Assembly (NCBI GenBank): GCA_964242595.1
Contig: CAXTBC010000067.1
Coordinates: 1 to 20,382, forward strand
Length of the DNA stretch: 20,382 nt
Reading direction: 5' to 3'
Origin: BOG-908 sp964242595
Lineage (GTDB): Bacteria > Pseudomonadota > Alphaproteobacteria > Acetobacterales > Acetobacteraceae
The notes beneath the pieces were generated by a model that saw nothing but the letters and a program-made list of their open reading frames with translations, did not search any database and had not been told where the DNA came from. Shown in pieces: positions 7,704-15,900 of this stretch (position 1 is its first letter; each line of letters starts with the position of its first letter). A program made the translations under genes and the position numbers.

Positions 7704-8861
7704 TTAACTTTCTTCCTGCTTAAACGGAGAAAGCTCCATCAACGAAACCATCTCCGCCTCCACCGCCGGCCGCTCGCGTGCCAAGTGCTCGCCGATAGCG
7801 CGGCGCAGCCCGGTGTTGGCGATGAAATGCGCGGAGTACGTCAGCGAGGGCAGGTAGCCCCGCTGTATCTTGTGTTCGCCCTGCGCGCCGGCCTCAACCG
7901 TTTTGAGGCCGTTTGCAATCGCAAAATCGATCGCCCGGTAGTAGCAGAGTTCGAAGTGCAGGAAAGGGAAGTCGCCCAGGCAGCCCCAGTTGCGGCCGTA
8001 CAGCGTGTCGGTCCCCGCCAGGTTCAGCGCACCGGCCACCAGCTTGCCCTTGTGCTCGGCCAGCATCAGCACCACGCGGTCTCCCAACCGTTCGGAGAGC
8101 AGCGGGAAAAACTTCTCGGTCAGGTAGGCACTGCCCCATTTGCGGTCCACCGTGCTCTCGTAGAAGCGGTAGAACGCCCGCCAGTGGGACCGCTCGATCT
8201 GGCTGCCCTGCAACGTGTGGAACACCAGCCCGGCGGCGTTGGCGTCGCGCCGCTCGCGCTTGAGCGACTTGCGCTTGCGCGAGCTCAGCGCGCCCAGGAA
8301 GTCGTCGAAGCTCGCGTAGCCGTCGTTGTGCCAATGGTACTGCACGCCCAGCCGCTGCAGCCAGCCGGCGTGGCCGAGGTCCTCGTACTCCGCTGCCGTG
8401 CAAAACGTGACGTGGACGGAGCTGAGCTTCATCTCCGCGCAGGCCTGGGCCAGCGCGCCAGCCAACACGTCCCGCCCCAGGCCGGACTCCGGCCGCACCA
8501 GCAGGCGCGGGCCGCTGACCGGGCTGAACGGCGAGGCGACCTGGAGCTTGGGGTAGTAGTCGCCGCCGGCCTGCTCGAAGGCGCGCGCCCAGCCGTGGTC
8601 GAACACGTACTCGCCGTAGCTATGGCCCTTGGCATACATCGGCGCGCAGGCCAGCAGGACGCCCCCAGCGTCGCGCAACGCCGCATGGCGCGGCAACCAG
8701 CCGGTGCGCGCGCCGGCCGAGCCGCTGTCCTCGACGGCGGAGAGGAAGGCGTGGCTGACGAACGGGTTGTCCGGCCCCGCGCAGGCATCCCAGGCAGCGG
8801 GTTCGATCTCGTGGATGGAGCCATGCAGGCTCATGGCGAGGGTGGGCGCGTGGTTTGGCAT
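7704..8861 (-). CDS. COG3146/DUF482-type N-acyltransferase (FemAB/GNAT-like)
   Basis: A 385-residue protein that I recognise as the conserved bacterial family annotated as predicted N-acyltransferase or peptidoglycan biosynthesis/recognition protein. Typical features are an early P-x-x-W-D (21-25), N-P-F-V-S-H-x-F-L (32-40), a basic patch R-K-R-K-S-L-K-R-E-R-R (195-205), and the family-defining R-G-Y-L-P-S-L-T-Y-S-A-H-F (334-346). The fold is a tandem GNAT/FemAB type, expected to transfer an acyl or aminoacyl group to an amine. The true substrate is unknown and no catalytic residue can be named. No signal peptide or membrane span is visible, so it is probably cytoplasmic. Start codons at 8864 (TTG), 8861 (ATG) and 8834 (ATG) are all in frame and none has a good Shine-Dalgarno; 8861 is a compromise. 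It is transcribed alone, toward the composite repeat. Confidence 0.85.
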   Translation of the reverse strand: MPNHAPTLAMSLHGSIHEIEPAAWDACAGPDNPFVSHAFLSAVEDSGSAGARTGWLPRHAALRDAGGVLLACAPMYAKGHSYGEYVFDHGWARAFEQAGGDYYPKLQVASPFSPVSGPRLLVRPESGLGRDVLAGALAQACAEMKLSSVHVTFCTAAEYEDLGHAGWLQRLGVQYHWHNDGYASFDDFLGALSSRKRKSLKRERRDANAAGLVFHTLQGSQIERSHWRAFYRFYESTVDRKWGSAYLTEKFFPLLSERLGDRVVLMLAEHKGKLVAGALNLAGTDTLYGRNWGCLGDFPFLHFELCYYRAIDFAIANGLKTVEAGAQGEHKIQRGYLPSLTYSAHFIANTGLRRAIGEHLARERPAVEAEMVSLMELSPFKQEES

Positions 8862-8910
8862 CAAGGCGGAATATGGCCTGGAGCGGCTTGGTTGAAAGCC
8901 TGTTTTGTAG

Positions 8911-8974
8911 GAAGCATGGGGCTCTGCCCCAAGGACTTGTCCTTAGCGGTCCAGGGGCAGAGCCCTTGGCCCTC
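8911..8974. repeat. G/C-rich palindromic repeat, composite copy (family C)
   Basis: Lies in the 181-base gap between the divergent N-acyltransferase and hydrolase genes. A perfect 12-bp inverted repeat, GGGCTCTGCCCC (8919-8930) and GGGGCAGAGCCC (8954-8965), encloses a second inverted repeat, AAGGACTTGTCCTT (8931-8944). The left half (GGAAGCATGGGGCTCTGCCCC) matches the copy at 20301-20321. The right half, read in reverse, matches the halves at 11335-11361 and 20353-20382. Two different half-elements are therefore joined head to head. The element sits between two 5' ends, so it is not a simple terminator. Confidence 0.75.
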
Positions 8975-9042
8975 CGACAAGGGTCACATTCCAGGCTATT
9001 GCGACTGGTGCGTGTTTCTTCAAGCCGCCTGACAGGGGACAA

Positions 9043-9819
9043 ATGCTGCTTCACGTCACGCAACAAGGCACAGGTGCACCTGTCTGCCTCCTGCACGGCC
9101 TGTTCGGCCGCTTACAGAACTTCGGCGTCCTGGCCCGCACGCTGGCGGCCACGCATCTCGTGGTCGCGCTCGACCTGCGCAACCATGGCGCCAGCCCTCA
9201 CGCTCCTGGCATGGCCTACGCCGACATGGCTGCGGACGTGCTGGCCACGCTGGCCGCGCTGGACGTGTTGCCCGCCACGCTGCTGGGCCACTCCATGGGC
9301 GGCAAGGTGGCTATGGCGGCCGCGCTGACAGCGCCGCACGCCGTGACCGGCCTGGTGGTTGCCGACATCGCGCCTGTCACCTACCGCCACGCCAACGCCG
9401 GCGTGGCCGCCGCCCTGCGCGCGCTGAAGCCGGCACCCGGGCTGGACAGGCGTAGTGCCGACGCAGCTCTGGCCGCCGCCGTGCCCGACTCTGCCGTGCG
9501 GGCGTTCCTGTTGCAGAACCTGGCCTTCGGCGCGGCGCCGCGGTGGAAGATCGGGCTGGAGGAGATCGCCGCGGCCATCGCCGACATCGAAGGCTGGCCG
9601 GAGGAGGTCGACAGCCTGTGCTACGACGGGCCTGCCCTGTTCATCACCGGCGGGCGTTCGGACTACGTGGCCCCGGCGAGCTGGCCCGCCATCGTCCGGC
9701 TGTTCCCGCAGGCGCGCCCGGCCATGCTGCCCGGCGCGGGCCATTGGCTGCACGCGGACGATCCTGCGGGGTTCGCCGCATACGTGCTGGAGTTCCTGCA
9801 GGCGGGAGCGCGGCTCTAA
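9043..9819 (+). CDS. Alpha/beta-fold hydrolase, YbfF-like esterase
   Basis: A 258-residue cytoplasmic alpha/beta hydrolase similar in length and motifs to YbfF-type esterases, which cleave short acyl esters and acyl-CoA-like substrates. Visible features are the oxyanion-loop motif H18-G-L-F-G22, D-L-R-N-H-G-x-S (46-53) after strand four, the nucleophile elbow G82-H-S84-M-G86, V-A-D108-I-A-P (likely acid, as in YbfF; D207 is the alternative), and the catalytic histidine in G-A-G-H234-W. The full triad is present. The ATG at 9043 is preceded by AGGGG about six bases upstream. It appears monocistronic, with palindromic repeats on both sides. The exact substrate is unknown. Confidence 0.92.
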   Translation: MLLHVTQQGTGAPVCLLHGLFGRLQNFGVLARTLAATHLVVALDLRNHGASPHAPGMAYADMAADVLATLAALDVLPATLLGHSMGGKVAMAAALTAPHAVTGLVVADIAPVTYRHANAGVAAALRALKPAPGLDRRSADAALAAAVPDSAVRAFLLQNLAFGAAPRWKIGLEEIAAAIADIEGWPEEVDSLCYDGPALFITGGRSDYVAPASWPAIVRLFPQARPAMLPGAGHWLHADDPAGFAAYVLEFLQAGARL

Positions 9820-9931
9820 CAATGCTGGCCTGACGTATTGATTTGAGAGAGGCCAAGGGCTTCCCTCCCGGCGCCGCAGGCTCGGACCCGCGGCGCCAGC
9901 AGCGCCGGCCCGCCAAGCACAAGCACGGAAA

Positions 9932-9958
9932 CTGTTGCAAGCTATCCTAAACAGATGG
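9932..9958 (+). repeat. Short dispersed repeat with the core ATCCTAAACAGA (copy 1)
   Basis: CTGTTGCAAG, two variable bases and ATCCTAAACAGA followed by TGG. A near-identical stretch at 11384-11411 reads CTGTTCGCAAG, AA, ATCCTAAACAGA and CGG. About 24 of 27 positions agree by eye, too many for chance in a 20-kb window. It lies in the 296-base gap (9820-10115) before the small membrane protein gene. The remainder of that gap contains only the hairpin at 10013-10038. Confidence 0.6.
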
Positions 9959-10012
9959 AGCTCTGGCGGCTCAAGGCCCCGTCACGCGGATGCGTGCTGT
10001 GCACGACAACGT

Positions 10013-10038
10013 TTGGGCAGAGCCCCAAGCCTGCCCAA
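10013..10038. repeat. Hairpin related to the G/C-rich repeat family
   Basis: TTGGGCAG (10013-10020) pairs perfectly with CTGCCCAA (10031-10038) around a 10-base loop. The sequence GGGCAGAGCCCCAAGC matches the core of the minus orientation of the GGGGCTCTGCCCC repeats elsewhere, so this looks like a degenerate half-copy. It lies about 75 bases upstream of the small membrane protein start, and could affect its leader transcript. Confidence 0.5.
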
Positions 10039-10115
10039 CGCTATCCATGTGTGATTTGCACCCGGCCGCGAAACGCGGTCTGCTGGTCGGCGTATTCTCG
10101 GGCGAGCAGGCGTCG

Positions 10116-10298
10116 ATGAGCACCATCCCGCGCAGGCAGGCACAATCAGAGCGCCAGAGTGCCAGCCTGGCAGCGCTGGCGATCACGTTACTCTTGGTGG
10201 TGCTGGGTCTCTACCTTACCGAAGCCCTGCGGGACGAAGCGAGCGTGCAGGATTGCGTGCTGTCCGGTCGCACCCTGTGCGAGGCCGCCCTCCCGTAA
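10116..10298 (+). CDS. Small single-pass membrane protein of unknown function
   Basis: A 60-residue protein with a short basic N-terminus (M-S-T-I-P-R-R-Q), one strongly hydrophobic segment (about 17-36, rich in L, A, V) and a short C-terminal tail with two cysteines (C47, C55) in Q-D-C-V-L-S-G-R-T-L-C. From memory, small alphaproteobacterial proteins with a transmembrane helix followed by Q-D-C-L-x-x-G-R-x-N-C exist and are annotated hypothetical; this one fits that pattern. The start at 10116 is chosen over upstream in-frame codons because GCAGG lies about five bases before it and the upstream part is not membrane-protein-like. It ends 78 bases before the GH16 gene, so co-transcription is possible. 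The function is unknown; the cysteines might form a disulfide if the tail is periplasmic. Confidence 0.55.
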   Translation: MSTIPRRQAQSERQSASLAALAITLLLVVLGLYLTEALRDEASVQDCVLSGRTLCEAALP

Positions 10299-10376
10299 AC
10301 GGTCTGTCCATCCTCGCCCTGTAGGTTCGGCCCAGGTCCGGCTGCTTCCGCCGGTCCATGACCGACGGGGCAGATC

Positions 10377-11306
10377 ATGGCAGGTCCGATTTTAGCTTTC
10401 AACGACGAGTTCAAGACGTTCGTGTCCTCGCCTGACGGCTCGCAAGGCTGGATGACCGCTTTCCCCTACGGCGGCGAAGCAGCGCGCACGCTAACCGGCA
10501 ACCACGAGGCGGAGTATTATTCCGACAGCTCGGTAGGCAAGAACCCGTTTTCGCTTCGTAACGGCGTGCTGTCCATCAACGCCTCGGTCGCTGCCCCAGG
10601 CAGCAACCCTTACGGCCTGCCTTACGACTCCGGCCTGATCACCACGGACAAGTCCTTTTCCATGACGTACGGCCTGTTCGAGGTGCGCGCCGAGCTGCCA
10701 GCCGGGCAGGGGCTTTGGCCCGCTTTCTGGATGCTCCCCGTCAGCGGCCAGTACACCTCGGAGCTCGACGTGTTCGAGCAGTTGGGAAACGATCCCAACA
10801 CCATCTACTCCACCACGCATGGTGCCACCAACGGCGTGTGGAACACCGATTTCCAAACCCTGCACGTTCCCAACACCTCGACCGGCTTCCACATCTACGG
10901 CGTGAACTGGGAACCCAAGACGATCACCTTCCTGGTGGACAACAAGGTGGTGGCGACTGCGCCGACGCCCGCCAGCATGAACCAGCCGATGTTCATGTTG
11001 CTGAACCTGGCGGTGGGCGGCGCCGGCAGTTGGCCGGGTGCGGCCGCCGCCGGCGCCGTACCGGCCGCGCTGAAGATCGACTGGGTCCGCGCCTACGCCA
11101 CAGCCAACTCGAAGGACATCGGCGGCAGCCAGGCACTGATTAGCGACTCCAGCATCTCGCACATGGCGCTGGCTGATTGGTCCGCCGCAAGCATGACCAC
11201 CGCTGCCGCCAGCGCCGATTCTGGCAGTGCCACTCTGGTTTCGTCACGCGTCACAACCGAGGCCTTGGATTACCACACGCTGATGGTGCATGCGCATCAT
11301 GGCTAG
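10377..11306 (+). CDS. Glycoside hydrolase family 16 protein without a signal peptide
   Basis: A 309-residue GH16 enzyme, a retaining endo-beta-glycanase of the type that cuts beta-1,3- or mixed-linkage glucans and bacterial exopolysaccharides. The catalytic signature is E129-L-D131-V-F-E134 (nucleophile E129, acid/base E134). It is preceded by G-L-F-E-V-R-A-E-L-P-A-G-Q-G-L-W-P-A-F-W (99-118) and followed by the conserved H148-G and W178. The domain ends near 240 (K-I-D-W-V-R-A-Y). The last 65-70 residues are rich in Ser, Ala and Thr with no recognised fold. The frame is closed by an in-frame TGA at 10359-10361, so no signal peptide can be added. Export by type I secretion, as for ExsH-type glycanases, or a cytoplasmic role are both possible. 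Repeats begin about 27 bases after the stop, so a lost C-terminus is conceivable. Confidence 0.9.
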   Translation: MAGPILAFNDEFKTFVSSPDGSQGWMTAFPYGGEAARTLTGNHEAEYYSDSSVGKNPFSLRNGVLSINASVAAPGSNPYGLPYDSGLITTDKSFSMTYGLFEVRAELPAGQGLWPAFWMLPVSGQYTSELDVFEQLGNDPNTIYSTTHGATNGVWNTDFQTLHVPNTSTGFHIYGVNWEPKTITFLVDNKVVATAPTPASMNQPMFMLLNLAVGGAGSWPGAAAAGAVPAALKIDWVRAYATANSKDIGGSQALISDSSISHMALADWSAASMTTAAASADSGSATLVSSRVTTEALDYHTLMVHAHHG

Positions 11307-11332
11307 CAAAGCGGGCCTTCTATGCGCGCTAG

Positions 11333-11456
11333 AAAGGCCAGGGGCTCTGCCCCTGGACCCCGCTAAGGACTAGTCCTTAGAACCTGTTCGCAAGAAATCC
11401 TAAACAGACGGGGGGGCCTCGAGGCCCCAGCGGGGTTCGGGGCAGAGCCCCACGCT
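11333..11456. repeat. Long G/C-rich composite palindrome (family C) with nested palindromes
   Basis: GGGGCTCTGCCCC (11341-11353) pairs perfectly with GGGGCAGAGCCCC (11439-11451). Just inside, GGACCCCGCT (11355-11364) pairs with AGCGGGGTTC (11429-11438) with one mismatch, so the outer stem exceeds 20 bp. Inside it are two perfect palindromes, CTAAGGACTAGTCCTTAG (11363-11380) and GGGGCCTCGAGGCCCC (11413-11428), and copy 2 of the ATCCTAAACAGA repeat. It follows the GH16 stop by about 27 bases and could act as a terminator or transcript stabiliser, but its likeness to the copies at 8911 and 20301 marks it as a dispersed element. Confidence 0.8.
11384..11411 (+). repeat. Short dispersed repeat with the core ATCCTAAACAGA (copy 2)
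   Basis: CTGTTCGCAAG, AA, ATCCTAAACAGA, CGG. It matches 9932-9958 with about three differences. Here it sits in the loop of the G/C-rich composite palindrome, whereas copy 1 stands without such a stem around it, so it is a separable module. Confidence 0.6.
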
Positions 11457-11478
11457 TGCGCTACAGGCCAAATCCAAT

Positions 11479-11526
11479 CCTTAGTAAAAACTCTCCGCTT
11501 CTTTATCTTACAAAAGAAAGCCTTTC
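11479..11526 (+). repeat. Dispersed A/T-rich hairpin repeat, copy 4 (type B half-element, degenerate)
   Basis: AGTAAAAACTCTCCGCTTC is followed by an imperfect stem (GCTTCTTT at 11497-11504 against AAAGAAAGC at 11513-11521, one bulge) and CCTTTCC. The order of motifs matches the type B half-elements at 7660-7702 and, inverted, 16993-17030. It lies directly after the G/C-rich composite element and 24 bases before the CheB-like gene, so it forms that gene's leader. No Shine-Dalgarno is visible between it and the ATG at 11550. Confidence 0.6.
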
Positions 11527-11549
11527 CCCCGCTACGCCGTTACTTCCAA

Positions 11550-12557
11550 ATGGTGAGCAAGACCGAGATCATCGTGATCGGCGCGTCGGCAGGCGGCGTG
11601 GAGGCCATACGCACCCTGGCCGCAGGGTTGCCGGCCGACTTCGACGCCGCGGTGTTCGTGGTGTTGCACATCGGCGCGCACAGGAGCGAGCTGCCGCTTC
11701 TGCTGAATCATTGGGGCAAGCTGCCGGCCAGCCACCCCGGCAACGGCGATCCGATCCGCCGCGGGCACATCTACGTCGCGCCGCCCGACCATCACATGGT
11801 GCTGGAGCACGGCGTGATACGCCTGACCCGAGGGCCGCGCGAGAACTGGGCGCGGCCCGCCGTGGACCCGCTGTTCAGGAGCGCCGCGCGGGCCTACGGC
11901 GTCAACGTGGCCGGCATCATCCTCACGGGAGGGCTGAACGATGGCACCGCCGGCTTGTTCGAAATCAAGCAGCGCGGCGGGACGGCCATCGTCCAGGATC
12001 CCGACGACGCGGTCGACCCGAGCATGCCGAACAGCGCGCTGCAGCATGTCGATGTGGATTATTGCCTGAAGATGGCCGAGATGCCGTCGCTACTTGAGAA
12101 GCTGGTAGCCGGGACGACACCCGGTGAAGTTGCAGACACTGCCCTTGCGGCGCCCAAAACCGGGAGCGAGGAGATGACGGCGGAGTATAGGCTGGACGAC
12201 CCGGTGGCGGTGACGTGCCCGGATTGCGGCGGCGCGCTGCACAAGACCGAACTCGGCACTCTGACTCAGTTCCGCTGCCACATCGGCCACGTCTACACGG
12301 CCGAGGTGATGATGGCCGCACAGTTCGCCGCCATGGAGTGGTCTCTGGAAGCGGCGATGCGTGCGCTGAGCGAGCGCGGCGAGCTGTGCCGCCAGATGGC
12401 AGAGAGGAGCGGTAAGGCTCTCGACCCCGACTCCGCCACGCGGTGGGCAGGTGCGATGCGGCAAGCCAAGGAGAGAACGAGCGTTCTGAGGCAGCTGCTC
12501 GAGGAAGAGTGGACGCACCCTGGCAATAACGGGTCTCTGTCCCTTTCAGGCGGGTAG
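11550..12557 (+). CDS. Stand-alone CheB-like methylesterase with C-terminal putative zinc ribbon
   Basis: A 335-residue protein whose first ~190 residues form a CheB methylesterase domain with no receiver domain. The catalytic triad is intact: S13 in G-A-S-A-G-G, H40 in V-V-L-H-I-G, and D131 in L-T-G-G-L-N-D-G. The C-terminal part has C223-x2-C226 and C243-x3-H247 (C-P-D-C-G-G ... C-H-I-G-H), a likely zinc ribbon, then a helical region with many Glu/Arg (about 255-325). CheB enzymes remove methyl groups from, or deamidate, glutamate residues of chemoreceptors. With no receptor, CheA or CheR gene nearby, the target here is unknown. It converges on the response regulator/HWE kinase operon, overlapping it by 12 bases. 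The ATG at 11550 lacks a clear Shine-Dalgarno; GTG at 11553 is an alternative. Confidence 0.88.
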   Translation: MVSKTEIIVIGASAGGVEAIRTLAAGLPADFDAAVFVVLHIGAHRSELPLLLNHWGKLPASHPGNGDPIRRGHIYVAPPDHHMVLEHGVIRLTRGPRENWARPAVDPLFRSAARAYGVNVAGIILTGGLNDGTAGLFEIKQRGGTAIVQDPDDAVDPSMPNSALQHVDVDYCLKMAEMPSLLEKLVAGTTPGEVADTALAAPKTGSEEMTAEYRLDDPVAVTCPDCGGALHKTELGTLTQFRCHIGHVYTAEVMMAAQFAAMEWSLEAAMRALSERGELCRQMAERSGKALDPDSATRWAGAMRQAKERTSVLRQLLEEEWTHPGNNGSLSLSGG

Positions 12558-12947
12558 GCAGGCGGACGCGGCGTCCGCCCTGTCGCAGAGCGCCAGCACG
12601 CGGGCCCTGAGTTCATGGACGGTAAACGGCTTGGTCAGGCGTGGTTGGTTGCGGAACGCGTCGGGCAGTGCCCAGTCGCCGTAGCCGCTCGCCAGCGCGA
12701 ACGGCACGCCGCGCGATTGCAGCCGCTCGGCCACCGGGAACACCTGGCCGCCGCGGATGGTCACGTCCAGTATGGCCGCGTCGATATCCGCGTCGTCCGC
12801 CAGCCGAAGCGCGCCGTCCAGCTTGCCCACTGGGCCGACCACGATGCAGCCCATGCCTTGCAGCGCCTCCTCGATGACCACGGCGATCATCATATCGTCC
12901 TCGACGACCAGGATGCGACGGCCGGTCAGGCTCACGGGCACGGTCAC
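12546..12947 (-). CDS. Single-domain response regulator (FAT GUY-like), partner of the HWE kinase
   Basis: A 133-residue receiver domain with no output domain. The acidic pocket is E16-D17-D18, the phosphoacceptor is D61 (I-L-D-V), the switch residue is S87 and the conserved lysine is K106 (T-K-P-F). The segment P82-F-A-L-A-S-G-Y-G90 closely resembles the P-F-x-F-A-T-G-Y motif of FAT GUY regulators, which in Alphaproteobacteria work with HWE/HisKA_2 kinases in general stress signalling; here Ser replaces Thr. The GTG start at 12947 overlaps the kinase stop as GTGA, and GGAGGA lies about nine bases upstream, so the two are translationally coupled. Longer in-frame starts would only extend into the kinase coding region. 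It probably acts as a phosphate sink, shuttle or protein-protein switch. Confidence 0.92.
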   Translation of the reverse strand: MTVPVSLTGRRILVVEDDMMIAVVIEEALQGMGCIVVGPVGKLDGALRLADDADIDAAILDVTIRGGQVFPVAERLQSRGVPFALASGYGDWALPDAFRNQPRLTKPFTVHELRARVLALCDRADAASACLPA

Positions 12948-15900
12948 GAGGGCGATCCTCCGAGTTCCGCCTGGCTCAGCCGGCCGGTCTCCCGTCCGAA
13001 CGGCATGGCGATGGTGCAGCGCAACCCGCTGGACGCGAACTCCCGTAGCACTTCGGCATCCAACTCGTGCGTCAAGGTCCTCTCGATCAGCGTCGTGCCG
13101 AACCCTCGCCGCGTGGGTTCCGGCACGGCGGGCCCGCCCGACTCGGTCCACGTGAGCATCAAGGTCGCACCCTCCGCAGCCATCTGGATTTTCCAGATGA
13201 CTGACAGTCTGCCGGAATCGATGGACAATCCGCCATACTTAACCGCGTTGCTGACGAGTTCGTGCAGAGCCATGGCCAATGCCAACCCTGCCCTCGGCGT
13301 CAGCACGATGTCGGGCCCTTCGACGGTGACGTTGCCCACGCCACGATCATAAGGTGCGAGTTCCGTCTCCAGTATGGCGCGCAGCGAGACCTCACCCTGC
13401 CCGGACTGGGTCAGCAGGCTGTGGGCCTTGGCGATGGCCTGCACCCGGCCGTTGACCTCGACGGCGAAGGCCTCGGGCGTGGTGGTGGTCTTGAGGGTCT
13501 GCGCGATCACCGCCGAGACGATCGCCAGGATGTTCTTCACGCGGTGGTCGAGTTCGCCCAGCAGCAGCGCCGCCTTCTGTTCGGCGGCCTTGCGCGCGCC
13601 GATGTCGCGCGCCACGAGAGAGATGCCTGTCACCCCGCCGTCGGATTCCCTGACAGGCGAGAGGGTGACCGACACCTCGATCGTCAGGCCGCTGGCCACG
13701 TTGCCTGAACACTCGAATGCCGGCAGGTGCTCGCCCCGCTGCAAGCTCGCCAGCATGTCCGTCCAGTCCCAAGGCAGCGCGCGCTTGACCAGAGCGGGCA
13801 TCGGGTGGCCCACGGCTTCGACCGCCGGCGTCTCGAACAGCCGGGTGGCGCCCTCGTTCCAGCTCATCACCATGCCGTCGAAATCGTGGCCGATGATGGC
13901 GTCCTGCGAGGAATCCACGATGGCCGCCAGCCGCGACCGTGCCTGCTCGTGTCGCTTGCGCTCGGAGAGGTCGACGAAGGTGATCACCGCGCCGTCGATA
14001 ACGTTGTTGAGGTCGCGGTAGGGGCGGACCTGCATCAGGTAGCTCACGCCCTCGGCCACGCTCACCTCACGTTCGCGCGGCGCGAGCGTGCGCAGCACGT
14101 GCTGGACGTCCTGGCCCAGCCCGTCGCGTGTCAGGTGGCTGACGATGTCGGAGATCGGCCGTCCCTCGTCGCCCTCGCGCACGTTGAAGATGTCGAGCAG
14201 GCGCGGCGTGAAACGGCGGATGCGCAGGTCGCGGTCCAGGAACAGGGTCGCGATGGAGGTGTTGTCGAACAGATTGGCCAGGTCGCTGTTGGAGCGCACC
14301 AGGCTATCGTTGCGGTTGTTCAGCTCGGCGTTGATGGTCTGCAGCTCTTCGTTGAGCGACTGCAGCTCCTCCTTCGACGTCACGAGTTCCTCGTTGGCCG
14401 ATTGCAGCTCCTCGTTGACCGAGAGGTACTCCTCGTTGGAGGATTGCAGCTCTTCGCTCGCCGCTTCCAGCTGCTCCGTAGTGTCGCGCAGCCTCTCCCG
14501 CAGGCTGACAACCTCCTGCCTCACGGCCTGGATGGCTTCGCCGCCGCCCTGCTCACCGGCATCCGCCTGGTTCGCCCCGGCGCCGCCCGGGCCGGCATCC
14601 TGGAACGCGACCACGAAGAGGCCCTCGTCCACCGGGCCGGAGATCGGCTCGACGATCAGGTTGGCGAGATCGTAATGCCCGCCGGCCTCGATGGAGAGCC
14701 TCTCGTGCAGGACGCGCTCGCCGGTCGACGTCGCCTCCTTCAGCGCGGCGCGGACTGCCGCCCGTAGGTCGTTATGCAGCAGGGTGAACAGGTTCAGCGT
14801 GGCAACGCCGGTCGCCGGCTGCAGGAACTTCGCCGTCTGCCCCGAGAAGCGCAGCACGTCGTGCTGCCGGTTGACGACGAGGAAGGCCGGCGCGTAGCGG
14901 GCGATGGCGCGTGCCGCCCGCCGGTCGATGTCGTCGCCGGGCGGCGATGCCGGCCGCCGCGGCGGCGTGTCTGTCGCGCGCGACAGCGAGAAGCTGGGAA
15001 AGCTCACCGCCGTGTCGCGCCGTTCATACAGGCGATGGCGCTTGTCGAGCGGTGCGAACAGATGCGCCTGGGAAGCCACGCTTTCCGAAGGGCCCAGGAA
15101 CAGGTGACCACCCGGCCGGAGCGCGTAGTGGAAGGTGGTGATGACCCGCTGCTGCAGTTGCGGCTCGAAGTAGATCAGCAGGTTGCGGCAGCACACCAGG
15201 TGGATGTGCGAGAACGGCGGGTCCTTGATGAGGTCGTGCGTCGAGAACAGGCACACCTCCCTGATGTCCTTGGCGACGCGGTAGCTGCCGTCCTCCCTGG
15301 AAAAGCAGGCCCTCAGGCGCGCGGGCGTCATGTCGGCCGCGATCGCGGCGGGGTACAACCCGGAGCGGGCGACCGCGATCGCCCTGTCGTCCAGATCGGT
15401 CGCGAACACCTGGACCTGACGGTGGGAACCTGCCCGGGCAAGGCCTTCCTTGAAGAGGATCGCCACCGAGTAGGCTTCCTCGCCGGTGGCGCAGCCGGCC
15501 ACCCAGACGCGGATCGGGTCCGTGCCCGCGGTCTCGGCCAGCACGAGCGGGATCACCTTGGCCTCCAGGACGTCGAAAGAGTCCTGGTCGCGGAAGAAGC
15601 GCGTCACGCTGATCAGCATCTCGCGGAACAGCTGTTCGGCCTCGGTGGGCAGGCGGCGGAGCTTTTCGGTGTAGTCGGCCACGTCGTCGGTCTGCAGCAC
15701 GTGCATGCGGCGCTGGATGCGGCGCATCAGCGTGCCCGTCTTGTAGTCGCTGAAGTCGCGCCCGATTTTGCTGCGCAGCACGGCGCAGATGTCCGCCAGC
15801 TTGCCCGGCAGGTCCTGCCGGATGCCGTCCGGACCCTTGTGGGTGTCGCAGGCCGCGCGGTGCCGCCGGTAGTCCACCAGCATCTGCGGCATGTTTTCCA

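Noticed and set aside
7632..9032. A 466-residue plus-strand frame opposite the N-acyltransferase
   Set aside because: It begins inside the repeat element and runs antisense through a gene with clear family motifs.
12948..13151. N-terminal extension of the response regulator to 13151
   Set aside because: The extra 68 residues lie wholly within the kinase coding region in another frame and are Arg-rich; the GTG at 12947 has a Shine-Dalgarno and the GTGA overlap.
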